Assembly (NCBI RefSeq): GCF_003056305.1
Contig: NZ_PYVX01000001.1
Span: forward strand, 434,001 to 498,000
Source: Halomonas denitrificans
GTDB lineage: Bacteria; Pseudomonadota; Gammaproteobacteria; Pseudomonadales; Halomonadaceae
Reading direction: 5' to 3'
DNA length: 64,000 bases
The position numbers and the translations under genes are program-made. Below, in pieces: positions 32,547 through 40,427 of this stretch (positions are counted from its first letter, which is position 1; each line of letters opens with the position of its first letter). The notes beneath the pieces are model-generated. The model ran no database searches, was not told the DNA's origin, and was given only the letters and a program-made list of their open reading frames with translations.

Positions 32547-32621
32547 AGCGAGCGCTCGGCGCCGCGGCGAGCTCACCGCGGGCGGCGTCGATCCTGGCGG
32601 GACCGGCGCCGCCGCGGGGCA

Positions 32622-34085
32622 TCAGGCCTGGGCGCGGGGCAGCTTGAGGAAGTGCACGTTGGAGACCTGCTGCAGGATGCGAATCACCTGGCAGCTGTAG
32701 CCGAACTCGTTGTCGTACCAGACGTAGAGGACGGCGTTCTTGCCGTTGGCGATGGTCGCCTTGGCATCGACGATGCCGGCGTGACGGTTGCCGACGAAGT
32801 CGGTGGAGACCACCTCCGGCGAATCGACGAAGTCGATCTGCTTCTGGTAGGGCGAATCCAGCGACATGCGACGCAGGAAGTCGTTCAGCGTCTCGGCGTC
32901 GGTCTCCCGGTCCAGACGCAGATTGAGGATCGCCATGGAGACGTTGGGCGTCGGCACGCGGATGGCGTTGCCGGTCAGCTTGCCCTCGAACTCCGGCAGC
33001 GCCTTGGCGACCGCCTTGGCGGCCCCGGTCTCGGTGAGCACCATGTTGAGCGGGGCGCTGCGACCGCGACGATCGCCCTTGTGGTAGTTGTCGATCAGGT
33101 TCTGGTCGTTGGTGTAGGAGTGCACGGTCTCGACGTGGCCATGCTCGACGCCGAACTCGTCGTTGAGCACCTTGAGCACCGGCACGATGGCGTTGGTGGT
33201 GCAGGAGGCCGCGGAGATGATGCGATCCTCGTCGCGGATGTCCTGGTGGTTGATGCCGTAGACGATGTTCTTGACCTCGCCCTTGCCCGGGGCGGTCAGC
33301 AGCGCCTTGGCCACGCCCTTGCACGCGAGGTGCTGGCCTAGGCCCTCGGCATCGCGCCAGATGCCGGTGTTGTCGACCACCACGGCGTTGTCGATGCCGT
33401 AGGCGGTGTAGTCGACCTCGGCCGGCGAGTCGGCGTAGATCACCTTGATGGCGTTGCCGTTGGCGATCAGGGTGCGCGACTCGACGTCGACGCTGATGGT
33501 GCCGTTGAACGGGCCATGGACACTGTCGCGACGCAGCAGGCTGGCGCGCTTCTCCAGGTCCTTGGCGATGTCGCCGCGGCCGCGCACCACGATGGCGCGC
33601 AGGCGCAGCAGGTTGCCGCCGCCGGCCTTCTCGACCAGTACCCGGGCCAGGATACGGCCGATACGGCCGAAGCCGTAGAGCACCACGTCCTTGGGCTTGC
33701 CGTTGCCGGCGTCCGGGTCGTGGGCATCGACGATCTCGCTGAGCTCGTCGCGCAGGAAGGCCTCGGCGTCGGCGTCGCCGCGCTGCTTGAAGGCCACGCC
33801 CAGCTTGCCCACGTCGACGTGGGCCGGCCCCAGGTTCAGGTCCATCATGGCCTTGACCAGCGGGAAGGTGTCCTGCACGGAGAGCTCGGTCCCCTCGACC
33901 TTCCGCACGAAGCGATGATCCTTGAGGATGCGGATCACGCTACGGTTGAACAGCGACCGCCCGTACATGGTCACGACCACGTTATTGTGGCGATAGAGGC
34001 TGCCGATCATCGGGATCATCTGCTCGGCGATCGCCTGGTTGTCGTGCCATTCCTGGAAGACGGTATCGGGGGACTGCTGGCTCAC
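32622..34085 (-). CDS. Glyceraldehyde-3-phosphate dehydrogenase, long form with N-terminal extension
   Basis: 487 residues from a GTG at 34085, with AGGAGAG 7 bp upstream; no good ATG exists. The NAD-binding core starts at about residue 130 (DVVLYGFGRIGRIL) and the catalytic Cys is C295 in SAASCTTNAIVPV. HSYTNDQNLIDNYHKGDRRGRSAPLN and WYDNEFGYS are classic. The extra ~125 residues at the N-terminus are helical and are a feature of a separate GAPDH branch known from Pseudomonas (PA3001), also next to nqr and mfd. Pathway direction and cofactor preference are not certain. Divergent from mfd. Confidence 0.92.
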   Translation of the reverse strand: MSQQSPDTVFQEWHDNQAIAEQMIPMIGSLYRHNNVVVTMYGRSLFNRSVIRILKDHRFVRKVEGTELSVQDTFPLVKAMMDLNLGPAHVDVGKLGVAFKQRGDADAEAFLRDELSEIVDAHDPDAGNGKPKDVVLYGFGRIGRILARVLVEKAGGGNLLRLRAIVVRGRGDIAKDLEKRASLLRRDSVHGPFNGTISVDVESRTLIANGNAIKVIYADSPAEVDYTAYGIDNAVVVDNTGIWRDAEGLGQHLACKGVAKALLTAPGKGEVKNIVYGINHQDIRDEDRIISAASCTTNAIVPVLKVLNDEFGVEHGHVETVHSYTNDQNLIDNYHKGDRRGRSAPLNMVLTETGAAKAVAKALPEFEGKLTGNAIRVPTPNVSMAILNLRLDRETDAETLNDFLRRMSLDSPYQKQIDFVDSPEVVSTDFVGNRHAGIVDAKATIANGKNAVLYVWYDNEFGYSCQVIRILQQVSNVHFLKLPRAQA

Positions 34086-34128
34086 GGCTGGCCTCTCCTG
34101 GTGAGAATAGTGAGGGTAAGTGGGGGGT

Positions 34129-34157
34129 ATTATCCGGGGCGACGCTCCTGGGGGCAA
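34129..34157 (-). promoter_or_regulatory. Predicted promoter of the GAPDH gene
   Basis: On the minus strand TTGCCC (34152-34157), 17 bp, GATAAT (34129-34134). Start expected near 34122, about 37 nt before the GTG. Confidence 0.6.
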
Positions 34158-34175
34158 TCGCAGGATGGTCGCAGC

Positions 34176-34216
34176 CGCTGTAGGGGTTTTACAGAAACCC
34201 GCCCGCGACTACAGCG
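34176..34216. repeat. Compound dyad between the GAPDH and mfd promoters, with a HexR-like core
   Basis: CGCTGTAG (34176-34183) is complementary to CTACAGCG (34209-34216), and GGGTTT (34184-34189) to AAACCC (34195-34200). Within it TGTA-N7-TACA (34179-34193) has the same 15-bp layout as the HexR site TGTAATTAAATTACA, although the centre differs. It lies upstream of the GAPDH promoter and touches the -35 position of the mfd promoter. Confidence 0.5.
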
Positions 34217-34228
34217 CCACGCCGGGGC

Positions 34229-34237
34229 TGGTATGAT
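34229..34237 (+). promoter_or_regulatory. Predicted extended -10 promoter of mfd
   Basis: TGG-TATGAT (TG at 34229-34230, TATGAT at 34232-34237) is an extended -10 element. The -35 position (CTACAG) is poor and lies in the right arm of the dyad. Start near 34244, about 44 nt before the mfd ATG. Confidence 0.55.
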
Positions 34238-34287
34238 GAAGCCACTCTTGCACACCGCTCACGAACACGGTTGGGTAACCGAATCGC

Positions 34288-37200
34288 ATGCCGAACTTCT
34301 CGCCGCTCGACCCGCCACGCCCCCAGGGGCTGCGCGACATCCTCTACTGGCAGACCCCGGCGGGCAGCGCCACGGCCCTGGCCCTGGCGCACCTCGCCGA
34401 AGACGCCCCGCTGCTGGTGATCACCCCCGACACCGCCTCGGCCCAGCGCCTGGAAAGCGACCTGGGCTTCTATGGGCGGATGCCGGTGATGCCCTTCCCC
34501 GACTGGGAGACGCTGCCCTACGACAGCTTCTCGCCGCACCAGGACATCGTCTCCTCGAGGTTGCGCACCTTGCGCCGCCTGCAGGACGGCGAGCACGGCA
34601 TCGTGCTGGTGGCCATCAACACCCTGATGCAGCGCCTGCCGCCGGTGGACTACATCGCCGGGCGCGTCATGACCCTGGAGGCGGGCCAGACCCTGGACCG
34701 CGAGGGCTTCCGCAACGCCCTGTCGCGCGCCGGCTACCGCGCCGTGGAGACGGTCTTCGAGCCCGGCGAGTACGCCCTGCGCGGCGCGCTGATCGACCTC
34801 TTCCCCATGGGCGCCGAGGCGCCGCTGCGCATCGACCTGTTCGATGACGAGATCGACACCCTGCGCCACTTCGATCCCGACACCCAGCGCAGCGCCGACC
34901 GCGTCGATCGGGTGGAGCTGCTGCCGGCCCACGAGTACTCGCTGTCGCGCTCGGCCATCGCCTGCTTCCGCGAGGGCTTCGAGACCCTGTTCGACGTCGA
35001 CCCGCGCCAGTGCCCGCTCTACGTGGACGCCCTCAAGGGCATCCCCTCCCCCGGCCTCGAGCAGTACCTGCCGCTGTTCTTCGACGAGACGGCGACGCTT
35101 TTCGAGCACCTGGCCGAGGGCACCCGGGTGGCCATGCTGCCCGGCGTCTTCGACGCGGCCGAGCACCACTGGGCCGCCATCGAGAGCCGCTACGAGAACC
35201 TCGGCGTCGACCCGACCCGCCCGCTGCTGCCGCCCCACCGGGCCTTCGTGCCGGTGGCCGAGGTCTTCGCGGGCATCAAGCGCCACCCCCGAGTGGCGCT
35301 GACCGAGGAGGCCGAACACCGCCACGCCGTGATGCCCGCCAGCCAGGCCCCTCCGACGGTGACGGTCAACGCCCGGGCCAAGCACCCGCTGGCGGCCCTC
35401 TCGACCTTCCTCGACGACCATCCCGCCACGCGGGTGCTGTTCGTCGCCGAGTCCCGCGGCCGGCGCGAGGCCCTGGAGGAGACCCTGGCGCCGCTGGGAC
35501 TCACCCTGCCCCACGTCGACGACTTCGCCGCCTTCCTCAAGAGCGAGGCGCGCCTGGCCATCACCGAGGGCGAGATCGATGCCGGCCTGTGGCTGACCGA
35601 CCCGGATCTCGCGGTGATCAGCGAGACCGAGCTGTTCGGCGAGGTGGTCCGCCAGAGCCGCCGCCGCGAGAAGGCCACCGACGACGGCGCGCTGGCGATC
35701 CGCCACCTCTCGGAGCTGCATCCCGGCGCGCCGGTCGTCCACCAGGCCCACGGCGTGGGCCGCTATCGCGGCCTCGAGACCCTGGAGGCCGGCGGCCAGG
35801 CCGCCGAGTTCGTGACCCTGGAGTACGCTGAGGGCGCCCGGCTCTACGTGCCGGTGGACAGCCTGCACCTGATCTCGCGCTACGCCGGCGCCGACGACGA
35901 GCTCGCCCCGCTGCACCGGCTGGGCTCCGACCAGTGGGAGAAGGCGCGCCGCCGCGCCGCCGAGAAGATTCGCGACACCGCCGCCGAGCTGCTCGACATC
36001 TACGCCCGCCGCGAGGCGCGGGAAGGCTTCGCCTGCCCGCCGCCCGACGAGGAGTACGCCCGCTTCGCCGCCAGCTTCCCCTTCGAGGAGACTCCCGACC
36101 AGCGCGCCGCCATCCAGGCCGTGATCGGCGATTTGACCGCGCCGCGCCCCATGGACCGGGTGGTCTGCGGCGACGTCGGCTTCGGCAAGACCGAGGTCGC
36201 CATGCGCGCCGCCTTCCTGTCGGTCCACGCCGGCCGCCAGGTGGTGGTGCTGGTGCCCACCACCCTGCTCGCCCGCCAGCACTTCGAGAACTTCCGCGAC
36301 CGCTTCGCCGACACCGCGGTGAACATCGAGCTGATCTCGCGCTTCACCGCCGGCAAGGGCCAGGCGGCCTCCCTGAAGCGCATCGAGGAGGGCCAGGCGG
36401 ACATCGTCATCGGCACCCACAAGCTGCTCTCCAAGAGCACCAGGCTCCCCAAGATGGGCCTGCTGATCATCGACGAGGAGCACCGCTTCGGGGTGGCCCA
36501 GAAGGAGCGCCTGAAGAGCCTGCGCAGCGAGGTGGACATCCTGACCATGACCGCCACGCCGATCCCCCGCACGCTCAACATGGCCATGAGCGGCATCCGC
36601 GACCTCTCGATCATCGCCACCCCGCCGGCCCGCCGCCTCTCGGTGAAGACCTTCGTCCAGCAGCGCGACGAGGCGGTGATCAAGGAGGCGATCCTGCGCG
36701 AGATCCTGCGCGGCGGCCAGGTCTACTTCCTGCACAACGAGGTCAAGACCATCGAGACCGCCGCCGAGAAGGTCCGTGAGCTGGTGCCCGAGGCGCGGGT
36801 CGGCGTCGCCCACGGCCAGCTGCCGGAGCGCTCGCTGGAGCGGATCATGTCCGACTTCTACCACAAGCGCTTCAACGTGCTGGTCTGCTCGACCATCATC
36901 GAGACCGGCATCGACGTGCCCAGCGCCAACACCATCGTCATCGAGCGCGCGGACAGGTTCGGCCTGGCCCAGCTCCACCAGCTTCGCGGCCGCGTCGGGC
37001 GCAGCCATCACCAGGCCTATGCCTACCTGCTCGCCCCGCCGCCGCGGGTCATGAGCAAGGATGCCGTCAAGCGCCTGGAGGCGATCGCCGGCGCCGAGGA
37101 CCTGGGCGCCGGCTTCACCCTGGCCAGCCACGACATGGAGATCCGCGGGGCCGGCGAGCTGCTCGGCGAGGAGCAGAGCGGCCAGATGGAGGCCGTCGGC

Positions 37201-37737
37201 TACGGGCTCTACATGCAGATGCTCGACCGCGCGGTGAAGGCGATTCGCGAGGGACGCACCCCCAACATCGAGGCCCCGCTGGATCAGGGCGTCGAGGTGA
37301 GCCTCAACCTGCCGGCGCTGATCCCCGACGACTACCTGCACGACGTCCAGCAGCGCCTAGTGATGTACAAGCGCATCGCCAGCGCCGCCGACGAGGCGGA
37401 GCTCAAGGAGCTGCAGGTGGAGATGATCGACCGCTTCGGCCTGCTGCCGGCGCCGGTCAAGACGCTGCTGCGCCAGACCCGCCTGCGGCAGCGCGCCGAG
37501 CGCCTGGGCATCGCCCGCCTGGAGGCGGGCCCCGAGAAGGGCCGGGTGATCTTCTCCGGCCAGACCGCCGTCGATCCGCTGGTGCTGGTGCAGCTGATCC
37601 AGCAGGCGCCCGACCGCTACCGCCTCGACGGCGCCGATACCCTGCGCTTCGAGGCGAGCATGGAGCAGGAGGAGGCGCGCTTCGCGGCGGTGGAGGGGCT
37701 CCTCGAGACCCTCAATCGCAAGGCCGAGGCGGCCTGA
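34288..37737 (+). CDS. mfd: Transcription-repair coupling factor
   Basis: ATP-driven translocase that removes RNA polymerase stalled at DNA damage and recruits UvrA. 1149 residues, the usual length. Order: UvrB-like N-terminal module (1 to about 340), the RNA-polymerase-interacting domain with HQAHGVGRYRGLETLE at about 487-502, the helicase core with Walker A GDVGFGKTE at about 628-636 and Walker B DEEHRFG, the LRGRVGR motif VI, then the UvrA-binding-like C-terminal domain. Its ATG (34288) fits the promoter 44 bp upstream. Neighbour order GAPDH-mfd as in Pseudomonas. Confidence 0.98.
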   Translation: MPNFSPLDPPRPQGLRDILYWQTPAGSATALALAHLAEDAPLLVITPDTASAQRLESDLGFYGRMPVMPFPDWETLPYDSFSPHQDIVSSRLRTLRRLQDGEHGIVLVAINTLMQRLPPVDYIAGRVMTLEAGQTLDREGFRNALSRAGYRAVETVFEPGEYALRGALIDLFPMGAEAPLRIDLFDDEIDTLRHFDPDTQRSADRVDRVELLPAHEYSLSRSAIACFREGFETLFDVDPRQCPLYVDALKGIPSPGLEQYLPLFFDETATLFEHLAEGTRVAMLPGVFDAAEHHWAAIESRYENLGVDPTRPLLPPHRAFVPVAEVFAGIKRHPRVALTEEAEHRHAVMPASQAPPTVTVNARAKHPLAALSTFLDDHPATRVLFVAESRGRREALEETLAPLGLTLPHVDDFAAFLKSEARLAITEGEIDAGLWLTDPDLAVISETELFGEVVRQSRRREKATDDGALAIRHLSELHPGAPVVHQAHGVGRYRGLETLEAGGQAAEFVTLEYAEGARLYVPVDSLHLISRYAGADDELAPLHRLGSDQWEKARRRAAEKIRDTAAELLDIYARREAREGFACPPPDEEYARFAASFPFEETPDQRAAIQAVIGDLTAPRPMDRVVCGDVGFGKTEVAMRAAFLSVHAGRQVVVLVPTTLLARQHFENFRDRFADTAVNIELISRFTAGKGQAASLKRIEEGQADIVIGTHKLLSKSTRLPKMGLLIIDEEHRFGVAQKERLKSLRSEVDILTMTATPIPRTLNMAMSGIRDLSIIATPPARRLSVKTFVQQRDEAVIKEAILREILRGGQVYFLHNEVKTIETAAEKVRELVPEARVGVAHGQLPERSLERIMSDFYHKRFNVLVCSTIIETGIDVPSANTIVIERADRFGLAQLHQLRGRVGRSHHQAYAYLLAPPPRVMSKDAVKRLEAIAGAEDLGAGFTLASHDMEIRGAGELLGEEQSGQMEAVGYGLYMQMLDRAVKAIREGRTPNIEAPLDQGVEVSLNLPALIPDDYLHDVQQRLVMYKRIASAADEAELKELQVEMIDRFGLLPAPVKTLLRQTRLRQRAERLGIARLEAGPEKGRVIFSGQTAVDPLVLVQLIQQAPDRYRLDGADTLRFEASMEQEEARFAAVEGLLETLNRKAEAA

Positions 37738-37748
37738 GCAACGACACC

Positions 37749-37780
37749 GCGGGTGGATGCGCCCTTGCCGATCCACCCGC
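37749..37780 (+). terminator. Hairpin downstream of mfd
   Basis: GCGGGTGGAT (37749-37758) pairs perfectly with ATCCACCCGC (37771-37780) across a 12-nt loop, 12 bp after the mfd stop. No U-tract follows, so termination efficiency is doubtful. Confidence 0.4.
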
Positions 37781-37885
37781 CCCAACTGGCAGAAACCGGT
37801 CGCGCCGGGCGATACTATAGGGTCAAGACGCCCAGGAAGGGCCCATCGCAGCCCCCGACGACCGGTAACCACGAGACATGACTCG

Positions 37886-38935
37886 ATGACGCACTATTCC
37901 CCGCTCGGGCGCTCCGCCCGCTTCGCCACCGCACTGGGCCTCTTCGCCGCCCTGTCCGCGCCCCTGCAGGCCGACACCGACGACTGGCCGCGCGGCCACT
38001 ACCCCCTCCCCGAGGAGGGCGATCTCGTCGGCGAGGTCTACACCGTCGTCAGCGAGAAAGAAGACACCCTGATCGACATCGGCCACGAGCACGGCATCGG
38101 CTACGAGGAGATGGTCCGCGCCAACCCCGACATCAGCATCTGGGCGCCCTACGAGGGGACCGAGGTGGTGATCCCGGGCCGCTTCATCCTCCCCGAAGGC
38201 CCCCGCGAAGGCGTGGTGGTCAACGTGGCCGAGATGCGCCTCTACTACTACCCGCACGCCGAAGAGGGCGAGACGCCCCGCGTCGAGACCTACCCCATCG
38301 CCGTGGGCCGCATGGACTGGAAGACGCCGCTGGGCGAGACCCGGATCACCGAGAAGGTCAAGAATCCGGCCTGGTATCCGCCGGCGTCGATCCGGCGCGA
38401 GCATGCAGAGGCCGGCGACCCCCTCCCCAGCGTGGTGCCACCGGGCCCCGACAACCCGATGGGCTCGCGCAAGATGCGCCTGGGCATCCCCGGCTACCTG
38501 ATCCATGGCACCAATCGCCCCGAGGGCGTCGGCATGCGGGTCACCCACGGCTGCATCCGCATGCTGCCCGAGGACATCGAGGCCCTCTTCCCGCGCCTGC
38601 CTATCGGCACCAAGGTCAAGCTGATCAACGAGACCCTCAAGCTCGGCTGGGCCGACGGCGTGCTGCATGTCCAGGCCTACCCCTATCTGGACGAGGAGGA
38701 CGGCACCTCCATCCAGCGCATCACCGAGGCGCTCTCCCAGGTCGACACCGCGATCAGCGGCCTCGACTACCCGGTGGACTACGCCCGGCTGCGCGAGGTC
38801 GTGGAAGTGCCCCGCGGCATGCCCATCCCCCTGGAGGTCACGGAGCCCGAACCGGTCCCCGAGACGCTCTACGAGCGCCTGGAGCTGATCGCCGCCGAGC
38901 CCCGCTCGAGCGACGACGCGACCCGGGAGGGCTGA
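37886..38935 (+). CDS. L,D-transpeptidase of the YbiS/ErfK type
   Basis: 349 residues with a signal peptide (cleavage near APLQA-DTDD, about residue 29). A LysM-like segment follows (about 50-90, YTVVSEKEDTLIDIGHEHGI) and then the YkuD catalytic domain (about 108-255) with HGCIRM; nucleophile C223. Enzymes of this type attach Braun lipoprotein to, or cross-link, meso-diaminopimelate in the periplasm. A lipoprotein gene with a C-terminal lysine lies immediately downstream on the opposite strand. I chose ATG 37886 because it starts the signal peptide; the upstream frame is not signal-like. Confidence 0.9.
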   Translation: MTHYSPLGRSARFATALGLFAALSAPLQADTDDWPRGHYPLPEEGDLVGEVYTVVSEKEDTLIDIGHEHGIGYEEMVRANPDISIWAPYEGTEVVIPGRFILPEGPREGVVVNVAEMRLYYYPHAEEGETPRVETYPIAVGRMDWKTPLGETRITEKVKNPAWYPPASIRREHAEAGDPLPSVVPPGPDNPMGSRKMRLGIPGYLIHGTNRPEGVGMRVTHGCIRMLPEDIEALFPRLPIGTKVKLINETLKLGWADGVLHVQAYPYLDEEDGTSIQRITEALSQVDTAISGLDYPVDYARLREVVEVPRGMPIPLEVTEPEPVPETLYERLELIAAEPRSSDDATREG

Positions 38936-39157
38936 CCCTCCCCGCAGCCCGTCCGGCCGGCAGGACCCTGCCGGCCGGCGATCTCGGGTGGCACTGATGC
39001 CACCCGCCTGCCCGCCCAGGCCGCCTCGCGCGACCGTGGCGGGCCGATCTCTCTCCCCTCTGCTCGCCCCTCTCTCCTGCCCCTCTCCCGGCCGGCCATC
39101 GGCCCGACCCGGGGCGCAGCATCGCGCCGTTCGCCCGGCCGTGGTCCAGCCAGAAAC

Positions 39158-39192
39158 GACAAGGGCCTCGCCGAAATGGCGAGGCCCTTGTC
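39158..39192 (-). terminator. Terminator of the Lpp-type lipoprotein gene
   Basis: A perfect 15-bp stem (GACAAGGGCCTCGCC at 39158-39172 with 39178-39192) around GAAAT. On the minus strand it is followed by GTTTCTGG. Such strength suits a highly expressed gene. The 222 bp between the transpeptidase stop (38935) and this stem is GC-rich and shows nothing else. Confidence 0.8.
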
Positions 39193-39231
39193 TGATGGTC
39201 CGCTACCGCCCTACCGGGCGGTGGAGAACGA

Positions 39232-39495
39232 TCACTTGCGCATGGAACGCTCGAACATGCGGTTCATCTCTTCGCGGTTCTGCTGAGACATCTGCAGGGC
39301 CGCCTGAGCATCACGCTGAGCCTGGTTGGCAGTGTTCTGCGCCTGGGTAGCGATGCTGCGAGCTTCTGCAGCGTCGGCCTGAGCAGACTCGGCGGTCATG
39401 CGAACTTCTTCCAGGGCGCCGGTAGAGGCACAGCCAGCCAGCACGGCCAGAGAAGCAGCGGCGGCGGTCAGCTTCAGGGTAGTCTTCAGAGTCAT
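39232..39495 (-). CDS. lpp: Braun-type major outer-membrane lipoprotein (Lpp/OprI-like)
   Basis: 87 residues. Signal peptide with lipobox VLAGC (Cys22), then an Ala/Gln/Glu-rich heptad coiled coil (EEVRMTAESAQADAAEARS...), ending FERSMRK. The terminal lysine is the expected attachment point to peptidoglycan. E. coli Lpp is 78 and Pseudomonas OprI 83 residues. AAGGAG 7 bp before the ATG is strong. The codons look high-expression (few rare codons, less GC-skewed than neighbours). Two L,D-transpeptidase genes flank it. Confidence 0.93.
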   Translation of the reverse strand: MTLKTTLKLTAAAASLAVLAGCASTGALEEVRMTAESAQADAAEARSIATQAQNTANQAQRDAQAALQMSQQNREEMNRMFERSMRK

Positions 39496-39612
39496 GGTGT
39501 TCTCCTTGAGTCTTCCTTGGTACTGCGTTGATGTTGCCTGGGAATCAGGCTTCCTGCAGATGCAGGACTTCGTGCAGCGAGTTCGGCTGCGAAGCATGGG
39601 GAGTCAAACGCT

Positions 39613-39641
39613 GTTCTAAAGTACGTCACGGAGTACGTCAC
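39613..39641 (-). promoter_or_regulatory. Predicted lpp promoter overlapping a tandem repeat
   Basis: On the minus strand GTGACG (39636-39641), 17 bp, TAGAAC (39613-39618), each 4/6 of consensus. Start near 39605, giving a leader of about 110 nt that contains a TCCTGCA/TGCAGGA dyad (39552-39567). Confidence 0.45.
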
Positions 39642-39643
39642 GG
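39620..39643. repeat. Exact 12-bp tandem repeat in the lpp promoter
   Basis: AGTACGTCACGG occurs twice head to tail (39620-39631 and 39632-39643) with no spacer. The unit covers the -35 element and the spacer of the predicted lpp promoter, and 12 bp is close to one helical turn. Confidence 0.85.
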
Positions 39644-39684
39644 CGCTTATCCTTAGCTTAGAACGCCCCTTGCGCATGTAAAGC

Positions 39685-40323
39685 CTAGCGGATCACGACG
39701 CGTGTGCCAATGTCGATAAGCGACGACAAGCGCTCTACCTGCGGGTCCGTCACCGCCACGCAGCCATCGGTCCAGTGAAAGCGCCGGTGGATGTCGGGAT
39801 CTCCCTCCCCCAGGCCGTGAATACCGATGAAACCGCCGAGGACCGTGTCCTGGGGCGGATAGCCGTGACGACGGTAGTAGGAGAAGTAGTCGTCGTAGTC
39901 CTGCTGGCTGTAGACCCCGGATTCCAGGGCCATGCGGGCATGGGTCGGCGTGGGATAGTCCAGGCCGATGAAGATATGGAACTTGCTCCGCCGATTGAAG
40001 CGATTGACCCGGAACTCGCCCAGCGGCGTGGCCCGATCGCCTTGCCGACGCTGGGGCCTGGCCCCGCCGCGTCCCAGCGAGACCGACGGGAAGCGCTCCA
40101 GCACCCGGCTGCCCTGGTAGATCTCGAGGCTCGCCTCGTCGTCATCCACCAGCACCCAGCGCTCCCCGCCGTGGCGAGGCACGATCGCCTGGGAGAGAAG
40201 GTCATCCATGGGACTGGCGGACGCGGACGCGGACACAGAAGCGGACGCACCCAGCAGCAGCAGGGGCGAGCCCAGCGCCAGCAGGCCGAAGCGGCGGCGA
40301 GAGAGGTGATTCATCGGGGCCAT
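39685..40323 (-). CDS. Small L,D-transpeptidase (YkuD domain) with twin-arginine-like signal
   Basis: 212 residues. N-terminal SRRRFGLLALGSPLLLLGASA looks like a Tat or Sec signal, followed by a Ser/Ala linker. YkuD domain at about 55-212: H169 (FIGIHG) and nucleophile C188 in WTDGCVAV. The common SHGC/HGC motif is replaced by TDGC, as in the YafK-like amidase/transpeptidase branch. It may therefore cleave Lpp-peptidoglycan links (LdtF/DpaA-type activity in E. coli) rather than form them; this is inference. A second ATG three codons in is possible. Confidence 0.85.
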   Translation of the reverse strand: MAPMNHLSRRRFGLLALGSPLLLLGASASVSASASASPMDDLLSQAIVPRHGGERWVLVDDDEASLEIYQGSRVLERFPSVSLGRGGARPQRRQGDRATPLGEFRVNRFNRRSKFHIFIGLDYPTPTHARMALESGVYSQQDYDDYFSYYRRHGYPPQDTVLGGFIGIHGLGEGDPDIHRRFHWTDGCVAVTDPQVERLSSLIDIGTRVVIR

Positions 40324-40364
40324 CTCTGGGACGTGGTGAAGTGAAGCGAAGCGTGTGGGCAGAC

Positions 40365-40393
40365 GTTATACCGCATTGCGTCGACCCTGTCAG
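40365..40393 (-). promoter_or_regulatory. Predicted promoter of the small L,D-transpeptidase
   Basis: On the minus strand CTGACA (40388-40393), exactly 17 bp, TATAAC (40365-40370), each 5/6 of the sigma70 consensus. Start near 40358, about 35 nt before the ATG. It shows that the transpeptidase is independent of the upstream gspE-like gene. Confidence 0.75.
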
Positions 40394-40427
40394 GGGCGGC
40401 CGGCAAGGCGCGGCCGGCGTAGACCGC

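Larger units (their letters stand above)
32273..32621 (-). other. Gene-free spacer between GAPDH and nqrA
   Basis: A 349-bp space. From right to left it contains the GAPDH terminator (32512-32546), about 85 bp with nothing recognised, the nqrA promoter (32399-32427), and the nqrA leader with a TTCGAA dyad (32314-32329). No credible ORF or RNA gene is seen in it. Confidence 0.8.

Noticed and set aside
34178..34194. CTGT...ACAG resembling a LexA (SOS) operator before mfd
   Set aside because: The spacing is 9 nt, whereas LexA sites need CTGT-N8-ACAG; it fits the TGTA-N7-TACA (HexR-like) pattern better.
34189..37341. A 1050-codon open frame on the minus strand opposite mfd
   Set aside because: Shadow of mfd: low-complexity Gly/Ala/Arg/His/Val translation, no recognised motif, and mfd is unmistakable.
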